Position numbers and translations under genes: made by a program. From Acidobacteriota bacterium (GTDB taxonomy: Bacteria > Acidobacteriota > Terriglobia > Acidiferrales > UBA7541), in assembly GCA_013289955.1 (NCBI GenBank), contig JABCYZ010000023.1, positions 1 to 64,000 on the forward strand: 64,000 nt of DNA, read 5' to 3'. The notes under the pieces were generated by a model that had not been told where the DNA came from, did not search any database, and saw nothing but the letters and a program-made list of their open reading frames with translations. Shown here piece after piece: positions 16,316 through 25,579 of the stretch (position 1 is its first letter; every line of letters begins with the position of its first letter).

Positions 16316-17737
16316 TTGATCTATTCTTACTTAGTGCGCGCTCCAACCCTTCCAAACGCCGCTGCACCAACCAGAGCACCCGACTTGCAATCGAGCGAAC
16401 ACTCGAAAAAAGTTCGCCGCCTCCTCCTGCTCTCCTTCAGCTGGCTTCTCGCCCTTCTGATTGGCGCCGGAACGGACGCTCTTCTCTCCGTTCGCCGCCT
16501 CGAACGCGCCTCCCGGGCAGTGAGCCGCCGTTTCAGTGCCCGCAATCACGTTCTCGGTACGATCGTCGTTTCCGTCCGGGTCTATGACGACCAACTCGAA
16601 CGCTTCTTGCTCCAGGATCAACTTCAAGAATCCGCACCCGATCCGTCCGACGTGAAATTGAAGATCGCTGCAGTCCACGCCGTCCTCGAAGATTTCAAGA
16701 GAGAGTTTGATCCCGATGAGCAAGCTCTTCTTGAAGCGATGCAGCTGCAGCTTCAGGATGAAGAGTCCGTTTGCGCCACCGTTTTGGCCTGGCGCACCGA
16801 AATCCGCCAGCAACGCGCCTATCAGTTCATAGGCCAGCAACTCATCCCGTGGCGCACGCGCATGTTCGAACTCAGCGCGCAGGTTTCCTCGCTCGACGAA
16901 CGGAAGCTCGCCCTGGAAAATCTCGCCGTCGCCGAGCGCTTTCAATCGCTGGAGTCCCGCCTGGTCTGGCTCGTCTCCCTGGCGCTCGTCGCCGGCGTCT
17001 TGATGTCACTCATCTGTGGGTGGTACATCCTTCGACTCGAGCGTCAGGCCCGCCTCCGTTATCAAGCACTCGCCCGCAGCCGCCTCGAACTCGAAGGCCT
17101 TTCTGCCCGCCTTGTCGAGGCTCAGGAAGAGGAACGCCGCTCCATCTCCCGCGAACTTCATGATGAAGTCGGCCAGTCGCTCGGCGCACTCCTTGTCGAA
17201 GTGGGCCAGCTCGGCAAGCTCGTCGCACCGGACGACCACGTCACTCAGGCGCAAATCATGCATATCAAAACCGTCGCCGAATCCGCCGTCAAATCCATCC
17301 GCGACATCGCTCTTCTCCTTCGCCCGCCGATGCTCGACGATCTCGGCCTGGTTCCTGCTCTCGAATGGCAAGCCCGCGAAATTTCCCGCCGCAGCGACAT
17401 GGAAGTCGACGTTCATTCCGAAAATGTTTCTGAAAGTCTAGGCGATGAAACCAAAGTTACCGTCTACCGACTCGTGCAGGAAGCCCTCAGCAATGCCGCC
17501 ACGCACGCCTCCGCCAAAAACGCAAAAGTAGCCATCGCGCAAGGTCCCGATAGAATCAAGGTGGAAATCATCGATGACGGCCACGGCTTCGATCCCGAAC
17601 GCCAGCGCGGCATGGGTATCCTTGGCATGGAGGAGCGCGTCCGGCGCCTGGGCGGCACGCTAACGATCGATTCCGCCTCCGGAAGGGGAACCACCGTGAA
17701 AGCCGAGCTACCGATCCATAAACCGGATTCCCTGTAA
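16316..17737 (+). CDS. NarL/LiaS-type sensor histidine kinase
   Basis: 473 residues from a TTG at 16316; a GTG at 16334 is an equally possible start and neither has a clear ribosome-binding site. Membrane segments lie at about 36-58 (LLLLSFSWLLALLIGA) and 219-242 (LVWLVSLALVAGVLMSLICG), flanking a helical periplasmic sensor of about 160 residues. A HisKA_3 dimerisation domain follows with phosphoacceptor His282 in ISRELHDEVGQSLG, then a HATPase domain (VQEALSNAATHA, IDDGHGFDP, GMGILGMEERV). It phosphorylates a NarL-type partner, almost surely the regulator starting 10 bp downstream. The signal is unknown. Confidence 0.92.
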   Translation: MIYSYLVRAPTLPNAAAPTRAPDLQSSEHSKKVRRLLLLSFSWLLALLIGAGTDALLSVRRLERASRAVSRRFSARNHVLGTIVVSVRVYDDQLERFLLQDQLQESAPDPSDVKLKIAAVHAVLEDFKREFDPDEQALLEAMQLQLQDEESVCATVLAWRTEIRQQRAYQFIGQQLIPWRTRMFELSAQVSSLDERKLALENLAVAERFQSLESRLVWLVSLALVAGVLMSLICGWYILRLERQARLRYQALARSRLELEGLSARLVEAQEEERRSISRELHDEVGQSLGALLVEVGQLGKLVAPDDHVTQAQIMHIKTVAESAVKSIRDIALLLRPPMLDDLGLVPALEWQAREISRRSDMEVDVHSENVSESLGDETKVTVYRLVQEALSNAATHASAKNAKVAIAQGPDRIKVEIIDDGHGFDPERQRGMGILGMEERVRRLGGTLTIDSASGRGTTVKAELPIHKPDSL

Positions 17738-17747
17738 ACGAACGACC

Positions 17748-18398
17748 ATGAGAAAAATTCGCGTCCTCCTGGCTGACGATCACAAACTTATCCGCGGGGG
17801 CTTGCGCCTCCTCGTCGAGCAACAGCCAGATCTCACCGTTGTCGGCGAGGCCAACGACGGCCGCGAAACTGTGGCACTCGCAAAGACTCTAAAACCCGAG
17901 GTCGTGGTTATGGATATCGGCATGCCCAGTCTCAACGGCATCGAAGCCGCCCTTCAAATCACGCAGGCCAATCCCGAGATTTCCGTCGTCATGCTCAGCA
18001 TGCATTCCGATGAAAGTTACGTCCTCCGCGCGCTAAAATCCGGCGCCAAAGGCTACCTCCTGAAGGACTCTGCCGAGTCCGATCTCATAAAGGCCGTCCA
18101 TGCCGTAGCCGACGGCAAATCCTTTTTCAGCCCCGCCGTCAGCAAGGTTCTTCTCGACGACTACGTCCGCAAACTCAAACGCAGCGGCGCCGAAGACGCC
18201 TACGACCTCCTTACCCCGCGCGAGCGAGAAATCCTTCAACTTGTCGCCGAAGGAAAATCCAACAAAGACGTCGCCAACCTCCTGAATCTCAGCGTCTACA
18301 CAGTCGAGACTCATCGCTCCAACATCATGGAAAAGCTTAATCTCCGCGGCATTCCCGAACTCATCCTCTTCGCCGTCCGGCGCGGCATCATCTCCTAA
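17748..18398 (+). CDS. NarL/FixJ-family response regulator
   Basis: 216 residues. The receiver has acidic pocket ADDH (Asp10, Asp11), phosphoacceptor Asp56 in VMDIGMPSLNG, and the conserved Lys in GYLLKDSAESD. The C-terminal LuxR-type HTH reads LTPREREILQLVAEGKSNKDVANLLNLS (given in family terms; about residues 150-210) with recognition-helix region TVETHRSNIMEKL. It is a DNA-binding transcription regulator paired with the kinase immediately upstream. Its targets are not visible; the next gene (HtrA protease) is 235 bp away on the same strand and is one candidate. Confidence 0.94.
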   Translation: MRKIRVLLADDHKLIRGGLRLLVEQQPDLTVVGEANDGRETVALAKTLKPEVVVMDIGMPSLNGIEAALQITQANPEISVVMLSMHSDESYVLRALKSGAKGYLLKDSAESDLIKAVHAVADGKSFFSPAVSKVLLDDYVRKLKRSGAEDAYDLLTPREREILQLVAEGKSNKDVANLLNLSVYTVETHRSNIMEKLNLRGIPELILFAVRRGIIS

Positions 18399-18633
18399 TC
18401 TCGCTTCTCTGTGCCTGCGTGCCCTGCGCCCGCTGTGTAAGACTCATTTCCTTCTTCTCCCGAAGCCCCGCCGCGCCCTACCCAGTCGCTGGCTGCCAAT
18501 ATCCCGGACGCCAGGGAGAATCAATTCCTCCCCTCCAGCGTCCAAATAAGTGCCATGCGAATCAGCAGCGCCAGCAACGCATCGGTTGCCGCGATTCGCG
18601 TTTGAACTAGGCATCAGAACGAAGAGAGGAACC

Positions 18634-20121
18634 ATGAATCCAATCAGATCTTTGCTCGGCTCGAGACCCGCCGTTCTCGTGCTGGGTTTTGCATTGGGCG
18701 CAGCAGGCTTGGGCTTGGCCCACACCAGGGAGAAATCATTTTCATCCAATCCCCCGGCCACACTAAAGCTGGCGGATCCCGGCGAAGCGCCGAGCAAAAG
18801 CAGCTACGCTCCGCTCATCAAAGAAGTCTTGCCATCCGTCGTCAACATCTCTTCCTCGAAAGTCGTGCACAACCGCATGAGCTCCGAAGAAGGAATGCCG
18901 ATGGACCCATTCTTCCGGCAGTTTTTCGGACAAGAAGGAAATGACGGCGCCGGCCGCTTCAACATGCCGCGTGACTCCCGCGAGAAAGCTCTCGGCTCGG
19001 GCGTAATTGTCAGCCCCGAAGGCTACATCCTGACCAACAATCACGTGGTCGATGGCGCGACGGATGTTCGCGTCACTCTTTCCGACAAGCGCGAGTTCAA
19101 AGCCCGCATCGTCGGCGCCGATGCAAAAACCGACGTTGCCGTCCTGAAAATCGACGCCCAGAATCTCACTCCGATCACCATCGGCGACTCCTCCCGAGTA
19201 CAAGTTGGAGACGTCGCGCTGGCCATCGGTGACCCTTTCGGCGTCGGCCAGACCGTCACCAAAGGCATCATCAGCGCCACCGGCCGCGGCGGTCTCGGCA
19301 TCGAGGACTATGAGGACTTCCTCCAAACCGATGCGCCCATCAATCCCGGAAACTCGGGCGGCGCACTCATTAATGATCGCGGCGAACTGGTTGGCCTAAA
19401 CACCGCCATCATCTCCCACGGTTCCGGCGGCAGCCAGGGCATCGGCTTTGCCGTCCCGGCCAATCTTGCTCGCCAGGTCATGGACCAGGTCCTGAAAAAC
19501 GGCCATGTCACCCGCGCCTATCTTGGCATCTATCCGCAGGACGTTACACCCGCGATGGCAAAGGCTTTCGGAGAAAAGCAATCGGAAGGAATTGTCGTCG
19601 GCGATGTCTCTGCCAACAGCCCCGCGAAAGAAGCAGGGATTCAGACAGGCGACATCCTTCTCGAAGTCAACGGCAAGCCCGTTACCGACAGCAACCAACT
19701 CCGCATGAGCATTTCGATGATGCAGCCCGGCACAGAGCTCAAGCTCAAGACCCTCCGCAACGGCGCCGAACGCGACGCTACCGTCAAGCTCGCCGAAATG
19801 CCGGCGGAATCCGCGAAAGCCGATTCGAAGGACGAACAGGGCGGCAGCAAGGCTCTGGAGGGTGTCGAAGTCTCCACGCTCAATCTACGCACCGCCCGCG
19901 AACTCGGCATTCCCGAAACGACCAAGGGCGTCGTTGTCACCGACATCGACCCCGCCAGCAAAATGGCCGACTCCGGCCTCCAAAAAGGCGACGTCATTCA
20001 GCAGGTAAACCATCAGCCTGTTTCGACCGTCTCTGAGTTCCAGAGCGCCATCAGCAAAGCGGGAAGCGATCCCCTGCTCCTCGTCAACCGCGAAGGCAGA
20101 ACTCTCTTCATCGCCGCCTAA
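18634..20121 (+). CDS. periplasmic serine protease of the HtrA/Deg family with two PDZ domains
   Basis: 495 residues from the ATG at 18634, preceded by AGAGAGGAACC; the open frame upstream of it is not coding-like. An N-terminal signal/anchor (SRPAVLVLGFALGAAGLGLA) places it in the periplasm. The trypsin-like triad is His137 (TNNHVVDGA), Asp167 (KTDVAVLKI) and Ser241 (NPGNSGGAL). Two PDZ domains follow, about 290-380 and 410-490 (NSPAKEAGIQTGDILLEVNG and SKMADSGLQKGDVIQQVNH). Proteins of this kind degrade or refold misfolded envelope proteins and are often induced by envelope stress. DegP, DegQ and MucD types cannot be told apart here. Confidence 0.95.
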   Translation: MNPIRSLLGSRPAVLVLGFALGAAGLGLAHTREKSFSSNPPATLKLADPGEAPSKSSYAPLIKEVLPSVVNISSSKVVHNRMSSEEGMPMDPFFRQFFGQEGNDGAGRFNMPRDSREKALGSGVIVSPEGYILTNNHVVDGATDVRVTLSDKREFKARIVGADAKTDVAVLKIDAQNLTPITIGDSSRVQVGDVALAIGDPFGVGQTVTKGIISATGRGGLGIEDYEDFLQTDAPINPGNSGGALINDRGELVGLNTAIISHGSGGSQGIGFAVPANLARQVMDQVLKNGHVTRAYLGIYPQDVTPAMAKAFGEKQSEGIVVGDVSANSPAKEAGIQTGDILLEVNGKPVTDSNQLRMSISMMQPGTELKLKTLRNGAERDATVKLAEMPAESAKADSKDEQGGSKALEGVEVSTLNLRTARELGIPETTKGVVVTDIDPASKMADSGLQKGDVIQQVNHQPVSTVSEFQSAISKAGSDPLLLVNREGRTLFIAA

Positions 20122-20153
20122 CCAATCGTTCGATATCCCAGGTCCTTCTCCGT

Positions 20154-20183
20154 CCGGTGCCGGCCAGCAATGGCCGTCACCGG
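20154..20183 (+). terminator. stable hairpin after the HtrA-family gene
   Basis: CCGGTGCCGGCC pairs with GGCCGTCACCGG (one C/T mismatch) around the loop AGCAAT, starting 33 bases after the stop. No T-run follows, so it may act as a rho-assisted terminator or a 3' stabiliser. Confidence 0.4.
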
Positions 20184-20336
20184 CCCGGAAGAGGAAGCCA
20201 AAACGGAACAAGTCCGAACGAGCCGCACCATTTCCCTTGGCAGCGTCTTCGGATGGAAACATGAGGAAACAAACTTTTCACGACCGCGTATCCAGGAACC
20301 CATCAGAGGAATCAAATCATAGAAGGGCGTCAGGCG

Positions 20337-20576
20337 ATGAGCAACAAAACGATCAACAAAGAGCCCAAAACTTTCGTCGAAGAATTCCGCGAACGCCTCA
20401 ATCGCGAAGACCTCGAGCGCCGCTGGAAACTCGAGGCCCTCGACCATCTCTTCACTGAATCCGAGGACCAACCCGAAAAATTCCATCGCCTCTGGATCAA
20501 GCCTCTCATGTCCGCTGGCCTATCCCTCGAATCCGCCTTCGCCCTCGTCGTCGAAGCCCGCTTCCGCCCCAACTGA
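20337..20576 (+). CDS. small hypothetical protein
   Basis: A 79-residue charged, helical protein (EFRERLNREDLERRWKLEAL and SLESAFALVVEARFRPN) with no signal peptide or recognised domain. Codon use resembles its neighbours and the frame has strong amphipathic character, so it is probably real. The ATG has only a weak upstream purine stretch. It is an orphan between the HtrA and VWFA genes, and its role is unknown. Confidence 0.5.
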   Translation: MSNKTINKEPKTFVEEFRERLNREDLERRWKLEALDHLFTESEDQPEKFHRLWIKPLMSAGLSLESAFALVVEARFRPN

Positions 20577-20670
20577 TCGGCACTTCTCCGAGATCCCTTC
20601 CTCTCCCACGAACGCACCACAAGCAAAACGTGCTAATCTCGGCTCAGGTTGGCCGGCAAAAGAAGCAATC

Positions 20671-22311
20671 ATGACGCCATTTGCTGAGTTCATTGGTGGC
20701 CGCGTCGCAATTGTCCTTGCATCGCTGCTGGTGCCGGTGGCCGTGGCATCGCAGAACTCGCGCCCGGCTCCGCCCATTCACGTATCGACACACCTGGTTC
20801 AGATCGGCATCATCGTTCGCGACAAGAATGGCGCCGCGCCAGCTCTCACGAAAGACGATTTCGCCGTCTTTGACCGCGGAAAGCCTCAGACCATCAGCGT
20901 CTTCACCGCGGAATCCGCCGCGTCGGCTCCGCAGCCTCTGCCACCTCAGCCTCTGCCTCCCAACACCTTCTCTGATCTCCCGCAGGTCAACGGTCCCGCG
21001 GTCCGCAGCATTACCATCGTTTTGCTCGACAACCTTAATACCCTTTCTGGCAACGGACATGAAGGGTATGAAACCAGTCCCTACTGGATGGAAGATCTCG
21101 CGCTGGCCAATGCGAAAGCGCATCTTATCGAATTCATCAGCACCCTCGATCCTAGAGATCGCGTCGCCATATACGGTTTAAGCGACACTCTGCATGTCCT
21201 GTCCGACTTCACGGGCGACCGCGACCGTCTTCTCCCCGTCCTGAAAAACTACCAAACCACTTCGAGAACCAACCGCGATGAAGTTGAGCCAGGCAAATGG
21301 CACACCCCGGTGCCCGGGGAATTTAACCCCTACATGGACGCACAAGCTCTGCAATTGGCCGCGATTACAAATGAGCGTCGCGCCGCAGCAACAATGTCCG
21401 CTCTCCAGTCCATCGCCTCCCACGTTGCCAACATTCCTGGCCGGAAAAACCTCGTCTGGCTCACAGCCAACCTTCCTTTTTCGGGCTCAGCCCTTGCACG
21501 TATCCTGGGCCCTGCACAGATCGCCGCATATCCAGTCGACGGGCGCGCCTTGCTCACCCGGAAAAGTCCTGGAACAGAGTGGGAAATAGACGATCAGCTT
21601 GGCGGTGTCTTGGGGATTGGCATGCCTGCACAGTCGTCGGAGCCCATTGGCATTGACACAATGCAAAAGCTAGCCGAGGAAACGGGCGGCCGCGCTTTCG
21701 TCAACACCAACGACCTCACTGGCGCCATTCGCGACGCCGTCGAGGACTCCGCCGTCACCTATACACTCGGCTTTTACATCAATTCCGACTCGCTGGACGG
21801 GAAATTCCATGAACTGAAAGTCCAGCTCCACCGCTCCGGGTTCGGTCTCCGCTATCCTAGAGGCTACTTCGCACTGAAGGATGCCCCGGCCACCCAAGAT
21901 GACCGTCACAACAGCTTTCTGATTGCTATCAAGAGTCCGCTGGACTCCTCCGCGATTCCCTTGCAGATTCAGGTGTCTCGGCTGAATCAGCCAACGCCAG
22001 ATTCCTTAAGCCTTTCTGGCTCAATTGGCATTCACGATATTCAGCTCGCCGAGGGCGACCAGCTCCGTACAGGCGCTCTCGACATAACGGTGATCGAACA
22101 AGACCAAACCGGAAAAGTGCTCCGCGAATCAGCCAATCGCATCCATCTCCGCTTCAGCGAAAAACAATATCCGGACATTTTGAAATCAGGCATCCGCTTT
22201 CGCAAGTCCGTTCAGCCGCAATCCGGTGCGACCACTCTGCGGGTGCTTGTCCAAGACCCTGCCACCGCCGCAATTGGAAGCCTGACCATTCCTCTCGCTC
22301 ACGTGGACTGA
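20671..22311 (+). CDS. secreted VWFA-related protein (acidobacterial type)
   Basis: 546 residues with an N-terminal signal peptide (VAIVLASLLVPVAVASQ). The sequence has the acidobacterial VWFA layout: a short N-terminal module (VQIGIIVRDKNGAAPALTKDDFAVFDRGKPQ, split by family position), then a von Willebrand A-like fold with ITIVLLDNLNTL, DRVAIYGLSDTL and GRKNLVWLTANLPFSGS, and a C-terminal beta-rich region after YTLGFYINSDSLDG. The MIDAS is incomplete (DNLNT rather than DxSxS), as often in this group. Probably an extracytoplasmic protein for adhesion or protein-protein contact; the substrate is unknown. These proteins are very common in Acidobacteriota, which supports the taxonomic reading. 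Confidence 0.85.
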   Translation: MTPFAEFIGGRVAIVLASLLVPVAVASQNSRPAPPIHVSTHLVQIGIIVRDKNGAAPALTKDDFAVFDRGKPQTISVFTAESAASAPQPLPPQPLPPNTFSDLPQVNGPAVRSITIVLLDNLNTLSGNGHEGYETSPYWMEDLALANAKAHLIEFISTLDPRDRVAIYGLSDTLHVLSDFTGDRDRLLPVLKNYQTTSRTNRDEVEPGKWHTPVPGEFNPYMDAQALQLAAITNERRAAATMSALQSIASHVANIPGRKNLVWLTANLPFSGSALARILGPAQIAAYPVDGRALLTRKSPGTEWEIDDQLGGVLGIGMPAQSSEPIGIDTMQKLAEETGGRAFVNTNDLTGAIRDAVEDSAVTYTLGFYINSDSLDGKFHELKVQLHRSGFGLRYPRGYFALKDAPATQDDRHNSFLIAIKSPLDSSAIPLQIQVSRLNQPTPDSLSLSGSIGIHDIQLAEGDQLRTGALDITVIEQDQTGKVLRESANRIHLRFSEKQYPDILKSGIRFRKSVQPQSGATTLRVLVQDPATAAIGSLTIPLAHVD

Positions 22312-22614
22312 TTCGGAACCTGCGAGGAGCCGCCCCAAGAATCAGGCGGAACCAGCTGAGGTCTCGGTTTTGGCTTTTCCACACTTTTCCACAGTCTTAC
22401 CAAGCCGTCTCAATCCGGCCAACCCCCACTCATCCTTCGACTACCAGCTCTCTCAGGCGAATTTGCCTCGCACGCTTGGCCCAAGACAGCCGTCTCGGCC
22501 GAATTCGGTCCCGCTTTTCCTTGCGCCAGAAACGGGCCCGCAACATTAAACTGTTACTCATATCGGCGTTCCATGTTGGGAAGGCCCTTAGTCAGGCGAA
22601 GGGAGGCGTGACTC
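22312..22614. other. intergenic region before the SDR gene
   Basis: About 300 bp with no supported gene. The only clear signal is GGGAGGCG just upstream of the GTG of the SDR gene, a ribosome-binding site. No terminator or promoter stands out. Confidence 0.4.
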
Positions 22615-23388
22615 GTGTCAAAACGCTTGGAAGGTAAAGTAGCCGCTATCACCGGCGGTAACCAGGGCATCGGCTTGGGAATCGCCGAGCGCTTCATCCA
22701 GGAAGGCGCAGCCGTCTCGATCTGTTACCGTTCGGACGGCGAGGGCTCCGAACGGGTCGCTGAAAGCCTTCGCGCCGGCGGCGGAAAAGCCATCGCCATT
22801 CAAGCCGATATCTCAAAGCTTGCCGACGGCCAGCGCTTCCTTTCCGAAACCGTCTCGCAGCTCGGCGAACTGGATATCCTCGTGAATAACGCCGGCGTTG
22901 AAAAGCGCGCCAGTTTTTGGGATGTGACCGAGGCAGACTACGATTTCGTGCTCAACGTAAATTTGAAGGGCCTGTTTTTTGTCACGCAAGCGATGGTCCG
23001 CTACCTGAGGCAGGCCAAGCGCCCGGGGAAGATCATTAACATCAGCTCTGTCCACGAAGAGCTTCCCTTCCCGCATTTTACTTCCTACTGCGCCAGCAAG
23101 GGCGCGCTCAAAATGATCACCCGTAATCTTTCGATAGAGCTTGCGCCCTTCAACATCACCATCAACAACATCGCCCCCGGCGCGATCGAAACGCCTATCA
23201 ACAAGAATCTGCTGAATGATCCCGTGAAGCTCAAGAGTCTCCTGGACAACATCCCGCTTCGGCGTCTCGGAAAGCCGGAAGACGTGGCGTCCATAGCGGC
23301 TTTCCTGGCCTCCGAAGAATCCAGCTATGTAACAGGAACAACGTTTGTCGTGGATGGCGGTCTAACTTGGAATTATGAGGAACAGTAG
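22615..23388 (+). CDS. SDR-family oxidoreductase, glucose 1-dehydrogenase-like
   Basis: 257 residues, a classical short-chain dehydrogenase. The coenzyme motif is TGGNQGIGLGIA, the structural NNAG is in ILVNNAGVEKR, the catalytic Ser is in NISSVHE, and the catalytic pair is Tyr158/Lys162 in SYCASKG. The C-terminus VTGTTFVVDGGLT is standard. The variant TGGNQGIG and VHEELPFPHFTSY resemble glucose 1-dehydrogenases, which oxidise glucose to gluconolactone with NAD(P), but SDR substrates cannot be fixed from sequence alone. GTG start with GGGAGGCG upstream. It is convergent with rpe. Confidence 0.85.
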   Translation: MSKRLEGKVAAITGGNQGIGLGIAERFIQEGAAVSICYRSDGEGSERVAESLRAGGGKAIAIQADISKLADGQRFLSETVSQLGELDILVNNAGVEKRASFWDVTEADYDFVLNVNLKGLFFVTQAMVRYLRQAKRPGKIINISSVHEELPFPHFTSYCASKGALKMITRNLSIELAPFNITINNIAPGAIETPINKNLLNDPVKLKSLLDNIPLRRLGKPEDVASIAAFLASEESSYVTGTTFVVDGGLTWNYEEQ

Positions 23389-23465
23389 CGGCCTCTAAAC
23401 AGTCTCGCGACCCACCAGGGGACAAGCTACCTTTCGGCCGGCCGGCCCGCCCGTGAAGCGATATT

Positions 23466-24173
23466 TCAAACGCTGACGATCCGCCGCTTGCGCGCTTTCC
23501 CGGAAGCCGCGCGCGCTGCTTCCAAAAGTTTGCGTGCATTTTCGCGGATATCGCCGTGGGAAAAAACGGCATTGCCGGCAACAAGAATTTCCGCGCCCGC
23601 GCGAACAATATCGCCGACAGTATCGAGCGCGACCCCTCCATCGATTTCTATGCGGAATTCCAGCCCGCGAGACACGCGGAGGCGCGCCAGCGATTCCACT
23701 TTCTTCAGCGAGTTGGGAATGAAATGCTGTGCGCCAAATCCCGGATTCACGGACATGACCAGAACGTGATGTACGAAATCCAGAACTTCATCGAGCATGT
23801 GCACCGGAGTCGCCGGATTGATGACCACGCCTGGCTTGCAATCGTGCGACTCAATCAGATGGAGCGTGCGGTCCAGATGAACGCAAGCTTCCTGATGGAC
23901 GGAAATCCAATTTGCACCAGCTTCCGCAAACGCCGGAATAAATTGATCCGGATTTTCAATCATCAGATGGCAATCGAAGGTCGCATCCGGAATAGTTTTG
24001 CGGAGCGAAGCGACCACGGGCGGCCCGATGGTGATGTTCGGCACAAAGTGCCCGTCCATCACGTCCAGATGCAAAACCGTGCCGCCGCCGTCGAGCGCAG
24101 CTTTCGCCTCGGCGCCCAACTGCGCGAAATTTGCAGATAAAATCGAGGGTGCCAGTTCAATGACGGAAGCCAC
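23466..24173 (-). CDS. rpe: ribulose-phosphate 3-epimerase
   Basis: A 235-residue TIM-barrel enzyme interconverting ribulose-5-phosphate and xylulose-5-phosphate. Family motifs are LAPSILSANFAQLG, LDVMDGHFVPNITIGP, FDCHLMIENP, VMSVNPGFGAQHFIP and EIDGGVALDTV, with the metal and acid/base residues in place. It has been separated from the pentose phosphate cluster at 5-15 kb and faces the other way. With it, all enzymes of the pathway are encoded in this window. Confidence 0.96.
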   Translation of the reverse strand: MASVIELAPSILSANFAQLGAEAKAALDGGGTVLHLDVMDGHFVPNITIGPPVVASLRKTIPDATFDCHLMIENPDQFIPAFAEAGANWISVHQEACVHLDRTLHLIESHDCKPGVVINPATPVHMLDEVLDFVHHVLVMSVNPGFGAQHFIPNSLKKVESLARLRVSRGLEFRIEIDGGVALDTVGDIVRAGAEILVAGNAVFSHGDIRENARKLLEAARAASGKARKRRIVSV

Positions 24174-24300
24174 TTCAGCGCTCCTCCCGCTTCTACGACT
24201 TTCTCGCGAAATTCGATTATACGCGAGAGCCGCCCGTTACTTTCCTAAAACGATGTGCGCGCAGTTCTATCGAACTACAGCCGTCGTCCGGTAAGAGCGC

Positions 24301-25353
24301 TCATCTCGTGGCGGGCACGGAAATGGTCCGTCGCTCCCTGCTGCTCCGGCACGCGAGTTCAAGCAGGCGCATAAGGTCGAGCGCCCAATCCGGCGATACG
24401 GCCAGCTCGGCCTTGCCGAGGATGGCGTCGCGCAAGTTGGCGTAGAAGTCACGATAGTCGCAGCTCGCCGAAGGAATGCGGCGCTCGGTGGGCGTGCCGT
24501 TCCCTGAAAGCGTCAGCAAACCCCAATTTTCTTCCGGCTCCGCTCCCCAGGCCCCGTCCACGGGAACGTGGCCGCGTCGAAGATTATTTTCCTGCGGATC
24601 GAACGACTGTTTGAGGAATGCGCCTTGCGTCCCGTGCAAGAGAAAACGAGCGCGAGTCGCGGCAGCCAAAATGGAGGACCGCAAATCAACGCGCAGGCCG
24701 CGAGGATAGTGAAAAGCGAGGTCGAACGCATCATCGGCAACGGCGCCCTCGCGCTCGATACGAATGTCAGCCGTCAACGCCTCGGGCAAACCGAAAAGCA
24801 AAAGCGCGTGATCGATCAGGTGCGGACCTATATCGAAAAAGATGCCAGTGCCAGGCCCGGAACGTTCGCGCCACGCGCCCGGACGAAGTTGAGGACGAAA
24901 GCGATCGTAGTTCGATTCAAAGCGAACGATTCTTCCGAGCGCGCCGCTCGCGACAAGTTTTACGATCGCCTGAAAGTCGCCGTCGTAACGGCGATTCTGA
25001 TAGACGGTGAGCAGACGGCCTTGTTGCTTGGCAAACTCGACCAGAACGATCGCTTCCGCAAGAGTTGTGGTGAAAGGCTTGTCCACGAGCACGTCGCGCC
25101 CCGCGGCCAGACATTGCTGCGTAAGCGGAAAGTGCGATTCGTTTGGCGTGGCGATGACGATGAGGCGGATTTCTTGGATAGCGAGAAGCTCATCGAGCGT
25201 GCGGACAATGCGGACATCGGGATATTTTTCGGCCGCAGCGTTTCCGCTGCGTTCGAAAATCGCCGCGAGCCGCAATCCCGGCACCGCGCGAATTACGGGC
25301 GCGTGAAAGGAACGTCCCGCGAGTCCAAATCCGATGAGGCCAACATCGATCAT
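24301..25353 (-). CDS. Gfo/Idh/MocA-family oxidoreductase
   Basis: 350 residues. The N-terminal Rossmann fold reads VGLIGFGLAGRSFHAPVI; VIATPNESHF and the family motif DVLVDKPFTTTLAEA follow, then the C-terminal alpha/beta domain with IFFDIGPHLIDHALLLFG. It most resembles YdgJ/scyllo-inositol- or sugar-dehydrogenase-type members that use NAD(P) on cyclitols or sugars. It is separated from rpe by 127 bp on the same strand and divergent from an MFS permease, which could import the substrate; that link is inference. Confidence 0.87.
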   Translation of the reverse strand: MIDVGLIGFGLAGRSFHAPVIRAVPGLRLAAIFERSGNAAAEKYPDVRIVRTLDELLAIQEIRLIVIATPNESHFPLTQQCLAAGRDVLVDKPFTTTLAEAIVLVEFAKQQGRLLTVYQNRRYDGDFQAIVKLVASGALGRIVRFESNYDRFRPQLRPGAWRERSGPGTGIFFDIGPHLIDHALLLFGLPEALTADIRIEREGAVADDAFDLAFHYPRGLRVDLRSSILAAATRARFLLHGTQGAFLKQSFDPQENNLRRGHVPVDGAWGAEPEENWGLLTLSGNGTPTERRIPSASCDYRDFYANLRDAILGKAELAVSPDWALDLMRLLELACRSSRERRTISVPATR

Positions 25354-25579
25354 AATAATATTCCGAAAGGGCTTGTCTAAGCATCCAAGAAACGGTCATA
25401 AAGCCGTCCGGCGCGCGATCGCGAGCGCTTCCGAAAAGGCGCTCCATACTATCGCATCGTATTATGCGGGGGACGGGATTTTGAAGTGGCGGGGATTACA
25501 TTTTCCATAGGCGAAAAAAGGACTCGGGAAACGCCGTGTTGCTCGCAAAGCTGCAGTCCTGCAGAATGGTTGATAACCA

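Noticed and set aside
24568..25380. Plus-strand frame of 270 codons
   Set aside because: Antisense shadow of the Gfo/Idh/MocA gene.
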